Notes: generated by a model from the sequence alone, not told the origin. A DNA stretch of 64,000 bases from an uncultured Lachnospiraceae bacterium (GCA_910577115.1 CAJTMC010000015.1:1-64000); one strand, 5' to 3'. Numbered from the stretch's first letter, positions 1 to 8,596 are shown. A program made the numbers and translations.

Positions 1-1172
1 ATGAACTGCAGCTCTTTTATATGGAAGACACCAACACAATCCTGCTCGATGAAGAGCTGGTAATGCCTGATGAGGATCCGGAACCACAAGACATAAATGT
101 ATCAAAAATACAACAGCAGATTCCGCAAAACGGAGATAATTTCAATGGGGAATTTTATCGTGGCGGACTACGTTCAATCGCCAGATATGGGGATACCTGC
201 TATTTTGCGTATGACCGCAGTTTGATCACCTGCGAATATGGTAATATGGAAAAGCATGAACTGATAGGGTATAAAAAATTTCCAAAGGTTAACCAGAATC
301 AACCCCAAATATTTGTGAATGAGTATGGAATCTTTATTTATGGTTTTAATACGGATCGTGGGACGATCTGTAGCTTGTTTGATCATGAAGGAAAGCTCAA
401 AGGATCATTTGAAATTAGCAAAAATGGACCGAAATATGCGCCAAACTATATTGTAGATGGGTATATAGTAAGGGATTCTTTTTACTGCGTTTCCCAAAAA
501 GAATTTTTTGTACACCGTTTTAATTCGGATGAGGAATATCGAAGTAACCTCGTTCTGCCGGAAGGGAAAAAAGTTATTGGACTGGTTGTAGGAGAGCATC
601 AGGTGTATTTGAAGTTAAAGGATGGGGGATATGAACAATGGTATAAGCTATTGACAGATCCGACACTTTCATTCACAAATGGTCAGATTTCTCCCCTATT
701 TAAAGATATAAAAACTGCTAATATACCATTTTTGCATCCCCGGCAAAATATTGCATGGATTGCAAGCTATGAAGATGAGGCAGACTGTAGTTTTGAAACT
801 CTTTGCGAAAAGCGGAGTAACAAAAATTATTATAATCACTGGACCTATGCAGCATATGATATTGAAAATGGGAAATATGCTGGGAAGACGTTTCATATTA
901 AGACCAAAGACACAAATCCAGAAAATGTAGTTTATTTTGACGGGAAAAACATGCTTTTGCTTTGGGATGGGGTTGATTCAATGTCTGTGGTCGATTTGGA
1001 AACTGGAGAAGAAAAATATTATGGATCGATTTTTGTAGCACACAAATTTTCTGTTTTATATGACAGATTATATGTCTTGAGAGATTATCATGAAGAAGGG
1101 CATTATATTGCTTCAATTCTATTGGAACCGACTTTGAGCGAAGAAGTAAAGTTATGCAGAAGGATATGGTAA
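1..1172 (+). CDS. Uncharacterised protein, cut by left edge
   Basis: The frame is open from base 3 to the stop at 1170-1172, with an in-frame ATG at 21. No ribosome binding site is visible before that ATG, so the gene probably begins outside the window. About 383 residues follow the ATG. After an acidic start the chain is rich in aromatic residues and has many short beta-strand-like stretches separated by Gly/Asp turns (for example DGKNMLLLWDG and VVDLETGEEKYY), which resembles a beta-propeller but is not diagnostic. I see no signal peptide, membrane segment or catalytic motif. A degenerate copy of its C-terminal tail follows at once (1174-1230). The function is unknown. Confidence 0.7.
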   Translation, partial: ELQLFYMEDTNTILLDEELVMPDEDPEPQDINVSKIQQQIPQNGDNFNGEFYRGGLRSIARYGDTCYFAYDRSLITCEYGNMEKHELIGYKKFPKVNQNQPQIFVNEYGIFIYGFNTDRGTICSLFDHEGKLKGSFEISKNGPKYAPNYIVDGYIVRDSFYCVSQKEFFVHRFNSDEEYRSNLVLPEGKKVIGLVVGEHQVYLKLKDGGYEQWYKLLTDPTLSFTNGQISPLFKDIKTANIPFLHPRQNIAWIASYEDEADCSFETLCEKRSNKNYYNHWTYAAYDIENGKYAGKTFHIKTKDTNPENVVYFDGKNMLLLWDGVDSMSVVDLETGEEKYYGSIFVAHKFSVLYDRLYVLRDYHEEGHYIASILLEPTLSEEVKLCRRIW

Positions 1173-1173
1173 T

Positions 1174-1230
1174 GGAAAAGCAAAATTGACACAGGATGAA
1201 GAAATAAAATTATATAATAGATTATGGTAA
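1174..1230 (+). repeat. Degenerate duplicate of the preceding gene's C-terminal tail
   Basis: The preceding gene ends SEEVKLCRRIW-stop. Fifty-eight bases further on, in another frame, the DNA encodes QDEEIKLYNRLW-stop. The two tails share most positions and both end in Trp-stop. I infer an imperfect tandem duplication, or the last remnant of a deleted paralogue. It has no start codon or ribosome binding site of its own. Confidence 0.5.
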
Positions 1231-1254
1231 ATAAAAGAACAAAGGAGAACAGTC

Positions 1255-1809
1255 ATGGCAAATTGTCCATATTTTTCAAATGGATGTTGTAAGAATGCAG
1301 GAATGCTTATGACCTCCGCATTGCTAGGGGCGGGAAAAAACAGGATCTGTAGAGGACATCAGGTACAGGGACTTCGTTATACTGGATGTCCGCATTATGT
1401 GAAACCAAATCAGGGGATATCAGAAAATATGAAGCACTGTCCGCTGGCAAAAAGACTAGATTATGGAAGTTATTATAAAGCACTTTGCTATAGCAAAAAA
1501 TTGTCTGAAACAAAAGACGGTAAAAACGGAATTGAGATTAAGGAGCCAAACGGATTGGCAATTTGTCTGGGTAAAACAATTAATGGAAAGAGATATACAA
1601 GCTGTCCCTACTATTATCGTGTTTCCCGATCTGTAGAAAATCAGAAAGCATATGAGAAAAAGAAGAACAAAGGGAAGCTTCAGACTCGATCGACAGAGCA
1701 GTTGGAGGGCAGAAGCAATGATGCTACAGATTCCAAAGTTTCACTCCTTGTGGTGGCTGCGTGTCTTATAATCGCTTTTATGATCTGTCGCGCAATTGGT
1801 ATTCTGTAG
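1255..1809 (+). CDS. Cysteine-rich protein with C-terminal membrane anchor
   Basis: 184 residues, starting at an ATG 8 bases after AAGGAG. The first 130 residues carry two related Cys/His modules: CPYF...CC near the N-terminus followed by RYTGCPHY, then HCPL...CYSK followed by RYTSCPYYY. The repeated YTxCPxY signature suggests two structural, probably metal-binding, units. A basic linker is followed by a hydrophobic segment (about residues 160-182) ending the chain, so the protein is probably tail-anchored with the Cys domain in the cytoplasm. It is not recognised as a named family. The next gene lies 170 bases downstream with its own ribosome binding site. Confidence 0.75.
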   Translation: MANCPYFSNGCCKNAGMLMTSALLGAGKNRICRGHQVQGLRYTGCPHYVKPNQGISENMKHCPLAKRLDYGSYYKALCYSKKLSETKDGKNGIEIKEPNGLAICLGKTINGKRYTSCPYYYRVSRSVENQKAYEKKKNKGKLQTRSTEQLEGRSNDATDSKVSLLVVAACLIIAFMICRAIGIL

Positions 1810-1980
1810 AATTGGATACTCTAAATTTTATATTCAATGTTCCGGTTTTCTATATATGGCATTCTTTCCATTTTGGCATTTTTGCTATAAATTATTGCTA
1901 TTTCTCTCTGTTAATAGTATAATATACATAAAATATAGCAATATCTCTTATCAGAATGAAATAGGAAAGGCGGAGTTTAT

Positions 1981-2607
1981 ATGAAGACGATTATCACAAT
2001 AGGGCGGCAATTTGGCTCAGGAGGACATGAAATAGGGGAAAAACTGGCGAATCACTATGGAATCAAGTGTTTTGATAAAGAATTACTTTCCCGCGCAGCA
2101 AAGGAGAGTGGTTTCTGTGAAGAAATGCTGAAAAATCATGATGAACGACCGACAAATTCATTTCTCTATAATTTAGTCATGGATACATATACCTTTGGCT
2201 ACAATTCATCATCATTTGTCGATATGCCAATCAGCCATAAGGTATTTATGGCACAATTTGATACAATTAAAAAAATAGCGGAAGAAGAGCCTTGCGTCAT
2301 TGTAGGGCGCTGCGCAGATTATGCTTTGCAGGAATATAAAAATTGTCTTCACCTTTTTATTCATGCAAATGAGGATGCTAAAATTGAACGTATTATGAAG
2401 AAATACGAAATTACCGCTGACAAGGCTCGTGAAATGATGATTAAGAAAGACAAACAGCGCCAAAGCTACTATAATTATTATTCTACGAAAAAATGGGGAC
2501 GCTCCGACAGCTATGACCTTTCTATTAATAGCAGCATTTTGGGTGTTGACGGGACGGTTAAATTGATTATTCAGTATATTGAGGACTTTGAATCTAAAAA
2601 CCAATAA
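1981..2607 (+). CDS. Cytidylate kinase-like family protein
   Basis: 208 residues. It begins MKTIITIGRQFGSGGHEIG, the P-loop variant GRQxGSGG typical of the cytidylate-kinase-like family (cytidylate kinase 2 group), which is distinct from canonical Cmk. A later segment, CVIVGRCADYAL, and a basic lid region (KDKQRQSYYNYY) fit a nucleotide kinase fold. Family knowledge suggests phosphorylation of a nucleoside monophosphate, but the substrate is not established. It has an AAAGGCGGAG ribosome binding site. It appears monocistronic, with a long inverted repeat just after the stop. Confidence 0.85.
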   Translation: MKTIITIGRQFGSGGHEIGEKLANHYGIKCFDKELLSRAAKESGFCEEMLKNHDERPTNSFLYNLVMDTYTFGYNSSSFVDMPISHKVFMAQFDTIKKIAEEEPCVIVGRCADYALQEYKNCLHLFIHANEDAKIERIMKKYEITADKAREMMIKKDKQRQSYYNYYSTKKWGRSDSYDLSINSSILGVDGTVKLIIQYIEDFESKNQ

Positions 2608-2617
2608 ATAAATAAAT

Positions 2618-2666
2618 AAAGTATAATGAAATCCCTTGCTTTTGGTGAGGGATTTCATTATACTTT
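2618..2666 (+). terminator. Perfect 19-bp inverted repeat after the kinase gene
   Basis: Arms at 2618-2636 and 2648-2666 are exactly complementary over 19 bp with an 11-base loop. The 3' side ends in a short ACTTT rather than a long T run. It is placed 10 bases after the stop of the plus-strand gene, so a transcription terminator is the simplest reading. Confidence 0.6.
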
Positions 2667-2827
2667 ATCCCTGTCTGAAAGTTATTCGTCAAGTACGTCA
2701 TCAAGTAATATTTGTGAGAGTGACAAAATATTATTCGCAAAAGAATAGTTTAACGAATAGTTAATACCTTTTTGATCTTACATACCATAATGGGAATTTT
2801 TGCAGGTAAAATATACGCATTATAATA

Positions 2828-2858
2828 GGCGGTCGGTAAAATGAAATTACTGACCGCC
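2828..2858 (-). terminator. Terminator of the AI-2E-family gene
   Basis: An 11-bp stem (2828-2838 with 2848-2858, one G-U pair) and a 9-base loop lie 20 bases beyond the stop of the minus-strand transporter gene. On the minus strand the stem is followed by TATTATAA. Confidence 0.65.
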
Positions 2859-2878
2859 CAATTTATTTATTGTAATCA

Positions 2879-4261
2879 TTACCTTATCGTTTCATTATTT
2901 ATATTACGATTGCTCTTGTTTCTGCCTCTGTTATTTGTGTCGTTATTTCTTTGATTATTGTCCTGCGCCTTATTCGGTTCTTTATTTTTAATCAAAATTC
3001 TGTCAATTTGCTCAAACGGTTTTTTTGCGTCTTCTGAAAAATCAATCAATTCATTGGTATCAACATCAATATACAGTAACCTCAAGTATTTGTATGTTTC
3101 AGAAGGAATTTTTTTGTTATTCAGCCTTAATTCAATAAGTGATTTCATAAAGGCAAACAATACCGCAAAAATAGGAACACCGACAATCATTCCAAATATT
3201 CCCCAGATGCCGCCAAATAAAGTAATTGCAAATATTACCCAAAAGCTTGATAATCCTGTGGAGCTGCCCAAAATCTTAGGACCAATAATATTTCCGTCAA
3301 CTTGTTGGAGAATAATTACAAAAATAAGGAAATAAAATGCCTGTAACGGATTGACAAACAATATTAACAGTAAAGAAGGTACTGCTCCCAAAAACGGCCC
3401 AAAAAACGGAATAATATTTGTCACACCTATAATTACACTAATCAGGACACAAAACGGTGTTCCAAGCAGGCTTGTTCCGATAAAGCAAATTAATCCTATA
3501 ATGATAGAATCCATAATTTTTCCCACGAAAAATCCGCCGAATGTCTTGTTTGCAAACCGTACATTACTGATAAGCCGGTTTGCTGTCTCCGTTGACAAAA
3601 AGGCATATACCACCTTTTTTGCCTGTGCTGCAAATACTTCCTTGCTTGACAGTATATAAATGGAAATAATAAAACCGATAATTAAATTCCAAAATTCTTT
3701 TAATATAGAAACTACACTCATTGAGATCGTCATAATCAGGCTGTTAAGCTGAGGCATAAGCTTCGAATTGACAAATACTTCAATATCTGCAAAATATGTG
3801 TTGAGGAGGTCTGTCACATTTTTTTCTATTACGGGGTTATCATCCAGCAGCTGGGATATCCATGCTGTTAATGTGTCAACATAACTTGGGAACTGTTCGA
3901 CAATTGTATTGATGCTGTTCCCAATTTGCGGAATGACAACAGAAAAAAAGGAATACAACGCCGTAATTACAACAAATAAAGTGATTACGATAGAAATTGT
4001 CCTGCACTGCGATTTTTTATGGTTTAGATTTAACTTTTTAAATATCGGCTTTACAATTCGCCGTTCCGTTGCGTTTACAACAGGTGTCATTAAGTATCCA
4101 AGTACCATTCCGTCAATAATAGGCATCAGGATCACAAATAATTTCGTAATCTTTGTTGTAAGATTGTCCAAATGGAATATGACATAATAACTGATGATTC
4201 CCCCTAAAACAACGAAAAAAGCGGTAAGCCCCCATTTGATGTATTCTTTGTTATCTTTCAT
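2879..4261 (-). CDS. AI-2E family (PerM/YdiK-like) transporter
   Basis: 460 residues. Around eight hydrophobic segments in the AI-2E pattern are visible: two near the N-terminus, a large extracytoplasmic loop (about residues 85-175), then a block of membrane helices including the characteristic GPFLGAVPSLLLIL and DGNIIGPKILG stretches. Family members are putative exporters, and substrates vary. The C-terminal 80 residues are hydrophilic and end in an Asn/Arg-rich low-complexity tail that is not part of the conserved domain. It stands alone, divergent from the recombinase gene at 4379. Confidence 0.85.
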   Translation of the reverse strand: MKDNKEYIKWGLTAFFVVLGGIISYYVIFHLDNLTTKITKLFVILMPIIDGMVLGYLMTPVVNATERRIVKPIFKKLNLNHKKSQCRTISIVITLFVVITALYSFFSVVIPQIGNSINTIVEQFPSYVDTLTAWISQLLDDNPVIEKNVTDLLNTYFADIEVFVNSKLMPQLNSLIMTISMSVVSILKEFWNLIIGFIISIYILSSKEVFAAQAKKVVYAFLSTETANRLISNVRFANKTFGGFFVGKIMDSIIIGLICFIGTSLLGTPFCVLISVIIGVTNIIPFFGPFLGAVPSLLLILFVNPLQAFYFLIFVIILQQVDGNIIGPKILGSSTGLSSFWVIFAITLFGGIWGIFGMIVGVPIFAVLFAFMKSLIELRLNNKKIPSETYKYLRLLYIDVDTNELIDFSEDAKKPFEQIDRILIKNKEPNKAQDNNQRNNDTNNRGRNKSNRNINNETIR

Positions 4262-4378
4262 ACTAAATAAAATACACTCCTTATTAAAAAATTATTGGAT
4301 TTTTGAAAAAAATGTTATAAAATAATTATATCACATTATTTCAAATAATGACACAATAATTTAAGTGAGGCTCGAAAA

Positions 4379-5440
4379 GTGGAAAAAAATAATATAAAAA
4401 ATTATCATGATGAACAAAATAAAAAAAATATTTTACATTTGAGGGAGCTTCTTGATACGCTTCCTCCTTTCTGCGCCCAGTATTTCAGAGGAATACAGGA
4501 ATATACTTCAAGCAGAACACGGATTGCATACGCGTATGATATACGGGTGTTCTTTGAATATCTCCATGAGAGCAATCCTGTATTCCATAAAACACCGATT
4601 AAAGAATATCCGCTTGAAATACTTGACCAAATTACCAGACTTGATATAGAAGAATATTTGGAGCACTGTTCTTACTATATCAAAGACGGTAAGGAATATA
4701 TGAACGACGAACGCGGTAAATCAAGAAAACTTGCATCATTGCGGAGTTTTTATAATTATTTCTTCAGAAATGAAATGATTGAAAAAAATCCTGCCGCACT
4801 TGTAAAAATGCCAAAGCTGCATGAAAAAGAGATTGTCCGGCTGGATCCTGATGAGGTTGCAATTCTTTTAGATACTGTAGAAACAGGTGAAAAGCTTACC
4901 AAAAAGCAAATGCAGTACCATGAAAAGAACAAGCTCCGAGATGTTGCACTGCTCACACTGCTTCTTGGAACAGGAATTCGTGTTTCGGAATGCGTTGGAA
5001 TCGATATTGAGGATATTGATTTTAAAAACAATGCAATTAAAGTGCGTCGTAAAGGTGGCTATGAGGCAGTCGTTTATTTTGGGAATGAGGTTTTGACTTC
5101 GCTTACGGATTATCTTGAGAAACGCGAAAATATGTCTCCTGTGGAAGGGCATGAAAATGCTTTGTTTTTGTCTATGCAAAACAAGCGTATCACAGTACGG
5201 GCTGTTGAAAACCTTGTTAAAAAATATGCATTTCCGGTTACTAATTTAAAAAAGATAACGCCGCATAAGCTAAGAAGCACTTATGGTACTGCTCTTTACC
5301 GCGAGACAAATGATATTTATCTTGTTGCAGACGTACTTGGACATAAGGACGTAAATACCACAAGAAAGCATTATGCGGCCTTAGAGGAAGATAAACGCCG
5401 CAGGGCGGCAAAAGCAGTCACACTTCGGGAAAAACGCTGA
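4379..5440 (+). CDS. Tyrosine recombinase, XerC/XerD-like
   Basis: 353 residues from a GTG start preceded by GAGG. It has an N-terminal SAM-like DNA-binding domain (about 25-145) and a C-terminal catalytic domain. The active-site set is complete: Arg201 (GTGIRVSE), Lys225, His296 and Arg299 (HKLR), His322 (LGHK) and Tyr332 nucleophile. Length and domain order fit a chromosomal Xer-type recombinase rather than a phage integrase, and no phage genes or att-like repeats flank it. A role in chromosome dimer resolution is inferred only, since another XerC/D may exist elsewhere. Confidence 0.85.
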   Translation: MEKNNIKNYHDEQNKKNILHLRELLDTLPPFCAQYFRGIQEYTSSRTRIAYAYDIRVFFEYLHESNPVFHKTPIKEYPLEILDQITRLDIEEYLEHCSYYIKDGKEYMNDERGKSRKLASLRSFYNYFFRNEMIEKNPAALVKMPKLHEKEIVRLDPDEVAILLDTVETGEKLTKKQMQYHEKNKLRDVALLTLLLGTGIRVSECVGIDIEDIDFKNNAIKVRRKGGYEAVVYFGNEVLTSLTDYLEKRENMSPVEGHENALFLSMQNKRITVRAVENLVKKYAFPVTNLKKITPHKLRSTYGTALYRETNDIYLVADVLGHKDVNTTRKHYAALEEDKRRRAAKAVTLREKR

Positions 5441-5449
5441 CAAAAACGG

Positions 5450-5824
5450 TTAATGCGTTTCCTGCGCGAGACCGTAGGAATAATAAGGAATAATCAGACT
5501 GCTTCCCGACATAATATGGTCAGTTTTTATGGAATTCATTGTCTTGATTTCATTTACATATTCCTGAACATTTTTATAATGGTCTGTATCAATATTTTCT
5601 TTTGCAATTGACCAGAGTGTGTCGCCTCTAGAGACTTCAATGCTTTTATAATATTTATATTTGGCAGTATGCTTCAAATCGCTTGCCTGCGTAGAAATGG
5701 AAATTACAAACACAGAGAGCAATACTACTGCCATGACTGACAAAAAGAGTATACAAATATTTCGTCGAACCTGAAGCTGACGTTTGCGCCTGCGGATTGC
5801 ATTTGTTGCATAACATTTTTTCAT
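5450..5824 (-). CDS. yneA: LysM membrane protein, YneA-like SOS cell-division suppressor
   Basis: About 124 residues from the ATG at 5824, chosen because GGAGG lies 8 bases before it; an ATG at 5839 overlaps that site. A basic N-terminus is followed by one membrane segment (about residues 25-47), a short linker and a LysM domain (SIEVSRGDTLWSIA to the C-terminus). This is the YneA architecture. In Bacillus the gene sits divergently beside lexA and halts division during the SOS response. Here it is also divergent from lexA, with a LexA box inside its promoter, which supports the assignment. Family identity is firm for LysM and inferred for YneA. Confidence 0.75.
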   Translation of the reverse strand: MKKCYATNAIRRRKRQLQVRRNICILFLSVMAVVLLSVFVISISTQASDLKHTAKYKYYKSIEVSRGDTLWSIAKENIDTDHYKNVQEYVNEIKTMNSIKTDHIMSGSSLIIPYYSYGLAQETH

Positions 5825-5850
5825 AACACAAACCTCCATTCATAATAAAA

Positions 5851-5914
5851 GAACAAATATTCCGAACATTATTTCCGAACAACTGTTTAATAGTATTATA
5901 ACGAACGGTCGTTT
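5851..5914. promoter_or_regulatory. Cluster of LexA (DinR-type) boxes
   Basis: GAACNNNNGTTT occurs at 5877-5888 and 5903-5914. Weaker GAACNNNNNTTC-like matches lie at 5851-5862 and 5864-5875. The Firmicute LexA consensus is GAACNNNNGTTC. The tandem spacing between two divergent SOS genes suggests cooperative LexA binding. Confidence 0.75.
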
Positions 5915-5923
5915 GCTTGTCAA
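5895..5923 (-). promoter_or_regulatory. Promoter of the yneA-like gene
   Basis: On the minus strand TTGACA (5918-5923) and TATAAT (5895-5900) are separated by 17 bases, matching the sigma-A consensus perfectly. The LexA box at 5903-5914 lies between the two hexamers, so bound LexA should block the promoter directly. Confidence 0.85.
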
Positions 5924-5942
5924 TACGCTTCCCTAAAATTTT

Positions 5943-5995
5943 CCGAACTTTTTTTCGGAATATATGTTTGACTTTTTTGGAATATATGGTATTAT
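5943..5995 (+). promoter_or_regulatory. lexA promoter with upstream palindrome
   Basis: TTGACT (5968-5973), a 16-base gap and TATTAT (5990-5995) precede lexA. Just upstream, TTCCGAA and TTCGGAA form a palindrome around 5941-5960 containing GAACTTTTTTTC, a probable LexA autoregulatory site. Confidence 0.65.
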
Positions 5996-6019
5996 AGAAA
6001 AAAAGGAGGGCATTATACT

Positions 6020-6637
6020 ATGGCATATGGAAAAATAACTGCAAAGCAGAAAGAAATTTTAGAGTTTATTAAATCAGAAATTCTCAAAAAGGGATATCCG
6101 CCTGCTGTAAGGGAAATCTGCGAAGCTGTGAGCTTGAAATCAACCTCATCTGTCCATTCACATTTAGAGACACTTGAAAAGAACGGCTACATAAGAAGAG
6201 ATCCGACAAAGCCGCGTGCAATTGAAATTATGGACGACAGTTTTCAGATGGTGCGACATGAAATGACAAGTCTTCCGATTATAGGAACAGTTGCGGCAGG
6301 TCTTCCGATTTTAGCAGAGCAAAATATTGAAGGGTACTTTCCTATTCCTACCGATATGGTTCCAAAGGGAGAATCTTTTGTTTTACATGTAAAAGGTGAC
6401 AGTATGATAAACGCAGGCATTTTTGACGGCGACAGCATTTTTGTTACTGCCTGCAATACTGCGTCAAACGGCGATACCGTTGTGGCTCTTGTTGACGACT
6501 CTGCCACTGTTAAGACATATTATAAAGAAGACGGGCATTACAGGCTTCAGCCCGAAAATGACAATATGGAACCCATCATTCTTGACAATGTAGAGATTCT
6601 TGGCAAGGTTTATGGTGTATTCAGACTGTATAGCTAA
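6020..6637 (+). CDS. lexA: LexA repressor
   Basis: 205 residues, the usual length. It has an N-terminal winged-helix DNA-binding domain (1-70; KITAKQKEIL start) and a C-terminal S24 peptidase domain. The autocleavage bond Ala93-Gly94 (VAAGLP) and the catalytic pair Ser128 (GDSM) and Lys165 are all present. AAGGAGGG precedes the start. On DNA damage RecA filaments stimulate self-cleavage and derepress SOS genes. LexA boxes in the shared intergenic region indicate control of itself and of the divergent yneA-like gene. Confidence 0.96.
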   Translation: MAYGKITAKQKEILEFIKSEILKKGYPPAVREICEAVSLKSTSSVHSHLETLEKNGYIRRDPTKPRAIEIMDDSFQMVRHEMTSLPIIGTVAAGLPILAEQNIEGYFPIPTDMVPKGESFVLHVKGDSMINAGIFDGDSIFVTACNTASNGDTVVALVDDSATVKTYYKEDGHYRLQPENDNMEPIILDNVEILGKVYGVFRLYS

Positions 6638-6668
6638 TTTGGGCAAACAGGAAAGAGATAATAATGAG

Positions 6669-6711
6669 AAAACCGCTGCAAAACTTTATATTCAAGTTTT
6701 GCAGCGGTTTT
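6669..6711. terminator. Bidirectional terminator between lexA and rsfS
   Basis: An 18-bp perfect stem (6669-6686 with 6694-6711) with a 7-base loop is flanked by A-rich and T-rich runs. It lies between the convergent ends of lexA and rsfS and should serve both strands. Confidence 0.9.
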
Positions 6712-7085
6712 TATACTTCTGATTCGTTCATCAGTTTGTTTATTTCAACATGTTTTCCATCGCGCCACATATGCTCCAAATCGTAGAAATTACGGCTTTC
6801 TGTGTCAAAAATATGGACAAGAATATCATGGTAATCCATAAGAATCCAGTTTGCAGTATTGTAACCCTCTATATTTTTCGGAAATATTTTTCCGGCAGCA
6901 AGCTTTTCCTCCACATTGTCGGAAAGCGCCTGTATTTGGCTTCTGTTGGAACCGTTTGTTATGACAAAATAATCTGCTATGACAGAAATTTCGCTGATAT
7001 CAATAATCCGGATATCTTCTGCCTTTTTATCTTCCAACGCATCAATGATAAGCTTTAGCGTATTCTTTAATTCATTGCTGTTCAT
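6711..7085 (-). CDS. rsfS: Ribosomal silencing factor RsfS
   Basis: 124 residues. The Iojap/RsfS core is clear: DIRIIDISEISVIADYFVI followed by GSNRSQ and a C-terminal NWILMDYHDILVHIF strand. RsfS binds ribosomal protein L14 and prevents subunit joining when nutrients are scarce. GAAGGAG lies upstream of the ATG at 7085. It is the last gene of the obgE-yhbY-nadD-yqeK-rsfS run, and a bidirectional terminator overlaps its stop. Confidence 0.95.
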   Translation of the reverse strand: MNSNELKNTLKLIIDALEDKKAEDIRIIDISEISVIADYFVITNGSNRSQIQALSDNVEEKLAAGKIFPKNIEGYNTANWILMDYHDILVHIFDTESRNFYDLEHMWRDGKHVEINKLMNESEV

Positions 7086-7103
7086 GTATGTGCATCTCTC
7101 CTT

Positions 7104-7679
7104 CTATTTTTTTTTGTAACTCTCATATGTTGTCACCGTCATTTTATCAACAGGAGCATTTTTTCCATCAAGATATTTGAGGGTGTTTGCCAAAATGCGC
7201 TCCATTGTGTTGTCGATATCCTCAAAGGCAAGCTTGCGTATCTGATCCAACTCTTTCACAGGTTTTCTTGACGGTTCAATATAATCCGCTATAAAAATGA
7301 TTTTCTCAAGTAATGACATATTCGGGCGTCCCGTAGTATGCCAGGTAATTGCCTGCAAAATATCCTCATCTTTGATTCCGAATTTTTTTCTCGCGATATG
7401 CGCACCAACCTTTCCATGAAGCAGATAAGGGTGATCTGCTTCCATACTGCTATAGGAAAGATTGTTTTTATCACATATGTGAAGCTTTTTTTCATCACTC
7501 ATACACTTCGCACAGTCATGTAAAAGTCCTGCAAGATACGCTCTCTTAACAAGATTTGCGTTTGCGGTGTCCGTATTATATTTCATGGCAAGCGCTGCCG
7601 CAGTAAACGCTACACCAAGCGTATGCTGATATCGATCCTTTGTCAGATGTTTTTTCAGATATTTTTTAATCTTCTTCAT
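7104..7679 (-). CDS. yqeK: HD-domain phosphohydrolase YqeK (Ap4A hydrolase)
   Basis: About 191 residues from the ATG at 7679, preceded by GGGAG; a longer reading from 7736 would overlap nadD by 70 bases. The HD signature is visible: an H in DRYQHTLGV, HDCAK, and later DHPYLLHGKVGAHIA plus ITWHTTG. These are the metal ligands of the YqeK family, which symmetrically hydrolyses diadenosine tetraphosphate. It overlaps the 3' end of nadD by a few bases, which suggests translational coupling. Confidence 0.92.
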   Translation of the reverse strand: MKKIKKYLKKHLTKDRYQHTLGVAFTAAALAMKYNTDTANANLVKRAYLAGLLHDCAKCMSDEKKLHICDKNNLSYSSMEADHPYLLHGKVGAHIARKKFGIKDEDILQAITWHTTGRPNMSLLEKIIFIADYIEPSRKPVKELDQIRKLAFEDIDNTMERILANTLKYLDGKNAPVDKMTVTTYESYKKK

Positions 7680-8277
7680 AATATAACCGCTCCCGTTGTA
7701 TATAATCTGCAACCTCCATCGGAACATCATCTGCAATGGAGCGCTGCTCTTTTACTTTTGCTCTGATATCTGTTGATGATATTTCTACTTTCGGCATATC
7801 AAGATAAATGATATCCGCTCCCAGACTTTGAAGCTGTTGTCCTTTTTGCTTTAATTCGTCAAGATGATAATCCTCTCTCACTGCGCACACGATTTTTGCA
7901 AGTGAAAAAATCTGTTTCGGATTCTTCCATTTTTCAATCTGAAAGAGCGCGTCAGCGCCCATGATAAAAAAATAACAGGTAGCCGGATTTTTTTTCGTAA
8001 GGTAAGCTAATGTTTCACTCGTATAACTGTTTCCCTTTCTGTCTGCCTCGACAAGAGATAATTCAAACTGAGGATAGCCGGCTATGGCAAGGCGCACCAT
8101 ATCAATACGCTTTTTGGCAGCAAGCACATTTTTCTTCATATAGGAAGTTCCGCTTGGCATAAACAACACCTTGTCCAGTCCAAGCAATTCATGTGCTGTT
8201 TTCGCCAAAATAAGATGTCCGTTGTGAACCGGATTAAACGTACCGCCCAAAATACCCGTTTTTATGCAGCCTTCCAT
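7666..8277 (-). CDS. nadD: Nicotinate-nucleotide adenylyltransferase NadD
   Basis: About 203 residues. The start at 8277 follows GGGGGA by 4 bases; ATG 8289 is an alternative. The nucleotidyltransferase motif GTFNPVHNGH is near the N-terminus and the ISSTDIRAK motif is near the C-terminus. The enzyme transfers AMP from ATP to nicotinate mononucleotide, giving deamido-NAD, in the cytoplasm. It lies between yhbY and yqeK, the standard Firmicute order. Confidence 0.95.
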   Translation of the reverse strand: MEGCIKTGILGGTFNPVHNGHLILAKTAHELLGLDKVLFMPSGTSYMKKNVLAAKKRIDMVRLAIAGYPQFELSLVEADRKGNSYTSETLAYLTKKNPATCYFFIMGADALFQIEKWKNPKQIFSLAKIVCAVREDYHLDELKQKGQQLQSLGADIIYLDMPKVEISSTDIRAKVKEQRSIADDVPMEVADYIQRERLYYEED

Positions 8278-8302
8278 GAAATCCCCCATTCTTACAAATT
8301 CA

Positions 8303-8596
8303 TTATGCCTTTGGTAAAATAATTTTCGGATTGTCCTTAAAAGGCTTGTACAGTACAATCTTCCTTCCAATTACCTGTACCACCTGTGAATGTGTCCGCT
8401 CTGCGATCGTGTTTGCAATCTCTTTTGGATCATCAATACAGTTTTTTAAAACTGCAATCTTAACAAGCTCATGTGTATGAAACACCTCTGAAATTGCATC
8501 AACATTTTCAGGGGTTACAGACGATTTGCCAATCTGAAACACAGGATCAATATTCATCGCAAGTCCCTTTAAGTAAGACCTTTGTTTACTTGTCAT
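8303..8596 (-). CDS. yhbY: YhbY-type CRM-domain RNA-binding protein
   Basis: About 97 residues from the ATG at 8596 (MTSKQRSYLKGLA), which matches the usual family start. AAAGGAG lies 13 bases upstream. The CRM fold signature includes the IGK motif (VFQIGKSSVT) and the C-terminal VVQVIGRKIVLYK. Family members bind pre-50S ribosomal particles. The position between obgE and nadD supports a ribosome-assembly role. Confidence 0.93.
   Translation of the reverse strand: MTSKQRSYLKGLAMNIDPVFQIGKSSVTPENVDAISEVFHTHELVKIAVLKNCIDDPKEIANTIAERTHSQVVQVIGRKIVLYKPFKDNPKIILPKA

Noticed and set aside
1796..1984. A 62-codon plus-strand frame between the Cys-rich gene and the cytidylate-kinase-like gene
   Set aside because: It overlaps the end of the first gene, has no ribosome binding site and its composition is that of AT-rich intergenic DNA.
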